Source of the DNA: Blastocatellia bacterium
Lineage (GTDB): Bacteria; Acidobacteriota; Blastocatellia; Chloracidobacteriales; JADJPF01
Assembly (NCBI GenBank): GCA_016789295.1
Contig: JAEUQL010000039.1
Location: forward strand, 5,543-14,145
Direction: 5' to 3'
Length of the DNA stretch: 8,603 nucleotides
Shown here: positions 6,597 through 8,603 of the stretch, one piece after another
Position numbering within the stretch: the first letter of the stretch is position 1
Layout of the letters: each line of letters opens with the position of its first letter
The notes under the pieces: model-generated
What the model was told of the DNA's origin: nothing
The model's input: the letters and a program-made list of their open reading frames with translations, nothing else
Databases searched by the model: none
Translations under genes and position numbers: made by a program

Positions 6597-6951
6597 TGGA
6601 GGTGAAGGGAATCGAACCCTTGTCCGAAGACCTTCAACGGTCGAATCTACATGCGTAGTTGTTTCACTTTGAAGTTTTCGCTCTGTGTGGTAGTGGAAAC
6701 AACAAGCACCAAACATTGCTATCTCAGTTTATCTCATTGCCTGAGCCTGAGAAATTTCAGGCAACCAGCCCGCTAAAGTGACGCCTTTGAGAAGTCCGCA
6801 GGCTTGACTACCCAAAGACGCTAGCTGACTTAAGCAGCTAGTGCAAATTCTTGATTATTTGCAGTTAACTTTTCCATGCAGTTAACAGGTTACATGGTTC
6901 CTGGCATGCATCGGCTCGCCTCATGAATCCCCGTCGAAGCCTGTCACCCCC
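6597..6951 (-). ncRNA. ssrA: tmRNA (transfer-messenger RNA, one-piece)
   Basis: tmRNA rescues stalled ribosomes by trans-translation, charged with alanine and working with SmpB. The minus-strand RNA starts GGGGGTGACAGGCTTCGACG (from 6951), the near-universal tmRNA 5' end. It finishes with the T-arm AAGGG-TTCGATT-CCCTT (6605-6621) and CACCTCC plus discriminator A (6597-6604). The two ends form a 7-bp acceptor stem with G-U at the third pair, the alanyl-tRNA synthetase identity element. The tag frame (6830-6862) starts at resume codon GCA and encodes ANNQEFALAA followed by TAA, ending in the LAA degron recognised by proteases. Length is about 355 nt. The 3' CCA is not encoded (TAC follows), so it must be added by nucleotidyltransferase. 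Several stem-loops between tag and 3' end fit the pseudoknots but were not folded. Confidence 0.97.
6830..6862 (-). other. tmRNA proteolysis-tag reading frame
   Basis: This internal frame encodes A-N-N-Q-E-F-A-L-A-A and then stops with TAA. With the tRNA-borne alanine the full tag is AANNQEFALAA. It shares the E-x-ALAA end with many bacterial tags, so recognition by ClpXP-type proteases and SspB-like adaptors is expected. It is not an independent gene. Confidence 0.93.
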
Positions 6952-6964
6952 TAAAAACTGACAA

Positions 6965-6994
6965 AGACTAGCATTTGTAACCGTAATGTGTCAA
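6965..6994 (-). promoter_or_regulatory. ssrA promoter, sigma-70 type with extended -10
   Basis: On the minus strand a consensus TTGACA -35 (6989-6994) is followed 18 bp later by TAGTCT (6965-6970), which is preceded by TGC to give an extended -10. Transcription would start around 6958, leaving a short 5' leader to be trimmed by RNase P at 6951. This is the best-matching promoter in the window, as expected for an abundant RNA. Confidence 0.7.
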
Positions 6995-7000
6995 ATAGTT

Positions 7001-7023
7001 TATCTGCTTGAGCAGATATTTTT
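7001..7023 (+). terminator. Terminator-like hairpin with T-run, no known upstream gene
   Basis: TATCTGC (7001-7007), loop TTGA and GCAGATA (7012-7018) form a perfect 7-bp stem followed by TTTTT (7019-7023) on the plus strand. No plus-strand gene lies immediately upstream, so either an unannotated transcript enters here or the palindrome has another role. It lies seven bases upstream of the -35 of the divergent ssrA promoter and resembles the hairpin core at 4129-4148. Confidence 0.4.
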
Positions 7024-7060
7024 AGCTATTCTTTGGTATGGCTATATTCTGGTATTTTAA

Positions 7061-7100
7061 AGGCAGCAGAAAATCTGAAAAATCTGCTTGCTTCCTTTTT
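7061..7100 (+). terminator. Second terminator-like hairpin in the leader of the ATP-grasp gene
   Basis: AGGCAGCAGA (7061-7070) pairs with TCTGCTTGCTT (7083-7093): ten pairs including one G-U, with one bulged T and a 12-base loop. CCTTTTT (7094-7100) follows. With the hairpin at 7001-7023 this gives two plus-strand terminator-like structures within 100 bp before the ATP-grasp gene. Attenuation or insulation are both possible; neither is shown. Confidence 0.35.
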
Positions 7101-7189
7101 AGGCTATGATACTTTACCTTTGTTCAGAAAACTTTAAGAATTAAGAACTTACCGTCTTTTTCTTTCAAATTTATAAGTATCAGAATCTC
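7101..7189 (+). promoter_or_regulatory. Upstream region of the ATP-grasp gene, promoter not resolved
   Basis: Two -10-like hexamers are visible: TATGAT (7105-7110), which lacks a -35, and TTATAA (7171-7176) with a weak CTTACC (7148-7153) 17 bp upstream. TTATAA ends 13 nt before the ATG at 7190. No Shine-Dalgarno occurs in front of that ATG, so a very short leader is possible. No sigma-54 promoter (TGGCAC-N5-TTGCA) was found in this stretch. Confidence 0.3.
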
Positions 7190-8422
7190 ATGGCATTACA
7201 AAACTCCCAGCAACTTACAATTCTCTGTCTTGCAAGTCTTTATGTTGGCAATACTTTTATTCGTGAGTGCCATCGTCTTGGCCATAAGGTCTTTCTTATT
7301 ACAAAAGAGAGAACTATGAAAGATGATTGGGATCGAGAGGTCGTTCAAGACTTGATCGTGATGCCAAACAGTGCAGACACAACTCTCTACATAGATGCTG
7401 CAAGCTATTTATCAAGGCAGAATAGATTTTCAGCAGTAGTAGCTCTACACGAGTTTGATGTTTTGACGGCTGCTTTCATAAGAGAGCATCTAAATATTGC
7501 TGGCGCAGAGCTGTCCCAAGTACGGTTTTTTAGAGATAAGTTGGCAATGCGTTTAGAATCACACAAAGCTGGTATTAGAGTTCCATCTTTTACTAGCCTA
7601 GCTAACTATCAAGATGTAAAAGAATTTACAGACAAAATACCTAGTCCTTGGATGCTCAAGCCTCGTGCAAATGCAGGTGGAATAGGTATAAAAAAGATCA
7701 AGTCTAGTGATGAACTATGGGCAATGATTGGAGAACTTGAAAACCGCCCCCTGTTTCACGAAAGACCTTCTTACTATCTACTTGAGAGATATATCCAAGG
7801 AGATGTCTATCATGTAGATTCACTTTTGCATAGAGGAAAAGTAGTGTTTTCTTCTGCTAGCCGCTATAGCCGTCCACCATTCAACATTTATGAAAAAGGT
7901 GGGATTTTTAGCAGTTGCATAATCAAGCATAATTCAAAAGAAGAGAAGCAGCTTTTTAAGTTGAATCGTGAAGTTGTAGCTGTTCTTGGTCTAAAAAACG
8001 GCCCAGCTCACACCGAGTTTATTCGTAGTGCAGAAGATGGCCATTTCTACTTTTTGGAAATGGCTGCACGTGTTGGAGGAGCCAACATTGCAGAGACCTG
8101 TGAAGCAGCATATGGTATAAACCTTTGGGCAGAATGGGCAAATATAGAGACAGAGTCACAATCACACCCTTACAAGCTTGAAACAAAGTTTAAAGACTAT
8201 GCTGGTGTTGTTATCTCACTTGCTCGTCAAGAGTGGCCCGACACATCATCTTTTAATGACAAAGAGATGGTTCAAGCGATAAACAAGCGCTTTCATGTAG
8301 GTCTTATTTTACGTTCAGAAAAGCAAGAAAGAGTGGCCGCTCTTATAAAGGATTATGAGAAGCGTATAGAAGAAGAGTTTGCTACTAGTGCACCGCCAAT
8401 TGAGCGACCTGAAGAGCTTTAG
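7190..8422 (+). CDS. Stand-alone ATP-grasp carboxylate-amine ligase-like protein, substrate unknown
   Basis: A 410-residue soluble protein. Residues 1-105 form a Rossmann-like preATP-grasp domain ('ILCLASLYVGNTFIRECHRLGHKVFLIT', 'VVALHEFDVLTAAFIREHL'). The ATP-grasp core follows: FRDKLAMRLESHKAGIRVP (114-132); 'WMLKPRANAGGIGI' with Lys157 and the glycine-rich loop (154-167); LLERYIQGDVYHVD with Glu199 (197-210); HTEF (274-277); and the Mg-binding FLEMAARVGG (288-297) with Glu290 and Arg294. All key residues appear present, so it should activate a carboxylate as an acyl-phosphate and join it to an amine or thiol. Such enzymes make dipeptides, amino-acid conjugates and cofactors; the substrate cannot be named here. 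No partner biosynthetic gene is adjacent. The ATG lacks a Shine-Dalgarno, but no alternative upstream start is visible. It converges with rho. Confidence 0.85.
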   Translation: MALQNSQQLTILCLASLYVGNTFIRECHRLGHKVFLITKERTMKDDWDREVVQDLIVMPNSADTTLYIDAASYLSRQNRFSAVVALHEFDVLTAAFIREHLNIAGAELSQVRFFRDKLAMRLESHKAGIRVPSFTSLANYQDVKEFTDKIPSPWMLKPRANAGGIGIKKIKSSDELWAMIGELENRPLFHERPSYYLLERYIQGDVYHVDSLLHRGKVVFSSASRYSRPPFNIYEKGGIFSSCIIKHNSKEEKQLFKLNREVVAVLGLKNGPAHTEFIRSAEDGHFYFLEMAARVGGANIAETCEAAYGINLWAEWANIETESQSHPYKLETKFKDYAGVVISLARQEWPDTSSFNDKEMVQAINKRFHVGLILRSEKQERVAALIKDYEKRIEEEFATSAPPIERPEEL

Positions 8423-8432
8423 GTTTTTAGAA

Positions 8433-8457
8433 AGAGGAGAGACAAAGGCTCTCCTCT
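8433..8457. terminator. Shared hairpin between the ATP-grasp gene and rho
   Basis: AGAGGAGAG (8433-8441) and CTCTCCTCT (8449-8457) are perfectly complementary over 9 bp with a 7-base loop, placed in the 43-bp gap between two converging stop codons. The minus-strand side is followed by TTTCT, the plus-strand side by no T-run. It therefore best serves rho, and may act weakly for the ATP-grasp transcript. Confidence 0.65.
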
Positions 8458-8465
8458 GCTGCTAG

Positions 8466-8603
8466 TTACTGATTCATCGATGCAAGAAATTCGGCGTTGT
8501 TCTTTGTCTTTGACAGACGTTCAAGTATCAATTCCATCGATTCAACAGGTGAAAGAGGGTTAAGAACTCTTCTGAGCACGAAGATTCTTTGAAGGTCTTC
8601 TCT
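8466..8603 (-). CDS. rho: Transcription termination factor Rho, C-terminal end only
   Basis: The last 45 codons and TAA stop of a minus-strand gene that enters from beyond the right edge. The peptide begins REDLQRIFVLRRVLNPLSPV, continues with ESMELILERLSKTKNNAEFL and ends ASMNQ. This matches the conserved C-terminus of Rho, including the 'L.P....E.M..L...L..TK.N.EFL' pattern that follows the RecA-like motor domain. Rho is the hexameric RNA helicase that ends untranslated transcripts. Only the end is visible, so integrity of the RNA-binding and ATPase regions cannot be judged. It converges on the ATP-grasp gene and uses the hairpin at 8433-8457 as the likely end of its own transcript. Confidence 0.93.
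   Translation of the reverse strand, partial: REDLQRIFVLRRVLNPLSPVESMELILERLSKTKNNAEFLASMNQ

Noticed and set aside
6597..6621. A tRNA-like T-arm and acceptor 3' half suggesting a separate tRNA gene
   Set aside because: No anticodon arm lies at tRNA distance; the 5' partner is the tmRNA start at 6951.
6525..6716. A 63-codon minus-strand reading frame ending in the ssrA terminator region
   Set aside because: It lies inside the tmRNA 3' half and its terminator; the bases are explained by the acceptor stem, T-arm and hairpin, and there is no ribosome site.
6952..7189. A sigma-54 promoter that would link the TPR regulator to the neighbouring genes
   Set aside because: Only partial TGGC/GGTAT fragments occur; the GG and GC elements are never present at the correct spacing.

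Overview
The window (G+C roughly 40% by eye) looks like the chromosome of a Gram-negative-type bacterium. The evidence is a GT9 (ADP-heptose:LPS heptosyltransferase family) glycosyltransferase, a sigma-54 enhancer-binding regulator, transcription factor Rho and a one-piece tmRNA. The phylum cannot be fixed from the sequence alone. Rho and the non-cyanobacterial tmRNA tag argue against ordinary cyanobacteria. No insertion sequence, phage gene, CRISPR array or integrase is visible.

Layout from left to right. (1) 1-583, minus strand: an ArsR repressor followed after 22 nt by the 5' end of a DUF4388/PATAN-domain protein that runs off the window. (2) 584-680: a divergent control region with a sigma-70-like promoter and a palindromic ArsR-type operator candidate. 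(3) 681-1154, plus strand: an ArsI/CadI-type vicinal-oxygen-chelate protein, probably a C-As lyase, controlled by the divergent ArsR. (4) 1168-6505, minus strand: three tightly spaced genes in the transcription order GT9 glycosyltransferase, lysine-6-dehydrogenase/saccharopine-dehydrogenase-like enzyme, and a 977-residue TPR/GAF-like/AAA+/Fis sigma-54 activator. A perfect 14-bp hairpin sits between the last two. (5) 6545-6994, minus strand: ssrA (tmRNA) with its own promoter and terminator; the encoded tag is ANNQEFALAA. (6) 7190-8422, plus strand: a stand-alone ATP-grasp ligase of unknown substrate, preceded by two terminator-like hairpins and lacking a Shine-Dalgarno. (7) 8466-8603, minus strand: the C-terminal end of rho, converging on the ATP-grasp gene across a shared hairpin.

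How the parts fit. The arsR/arsI pair is a self-contained trivalent-arsenic response module; both proteins carry vicinal cysteine pairs. The three-gene minus-strand run may couple an envelope sugar transferase and an amino-acid dehydrogenase with a regulator that lacks a receiver domain and probably senses through its TPR/GAF half, but that link is inferred only from spacing. ssrA and rho are housekeeping genes. The least explained items are the TPR-sigma-54 regulator with its hairpin-gated position, the orphan ATP-grasp ligase with its unusual leader, and a 20-bp palindrome that occurs in two variants.
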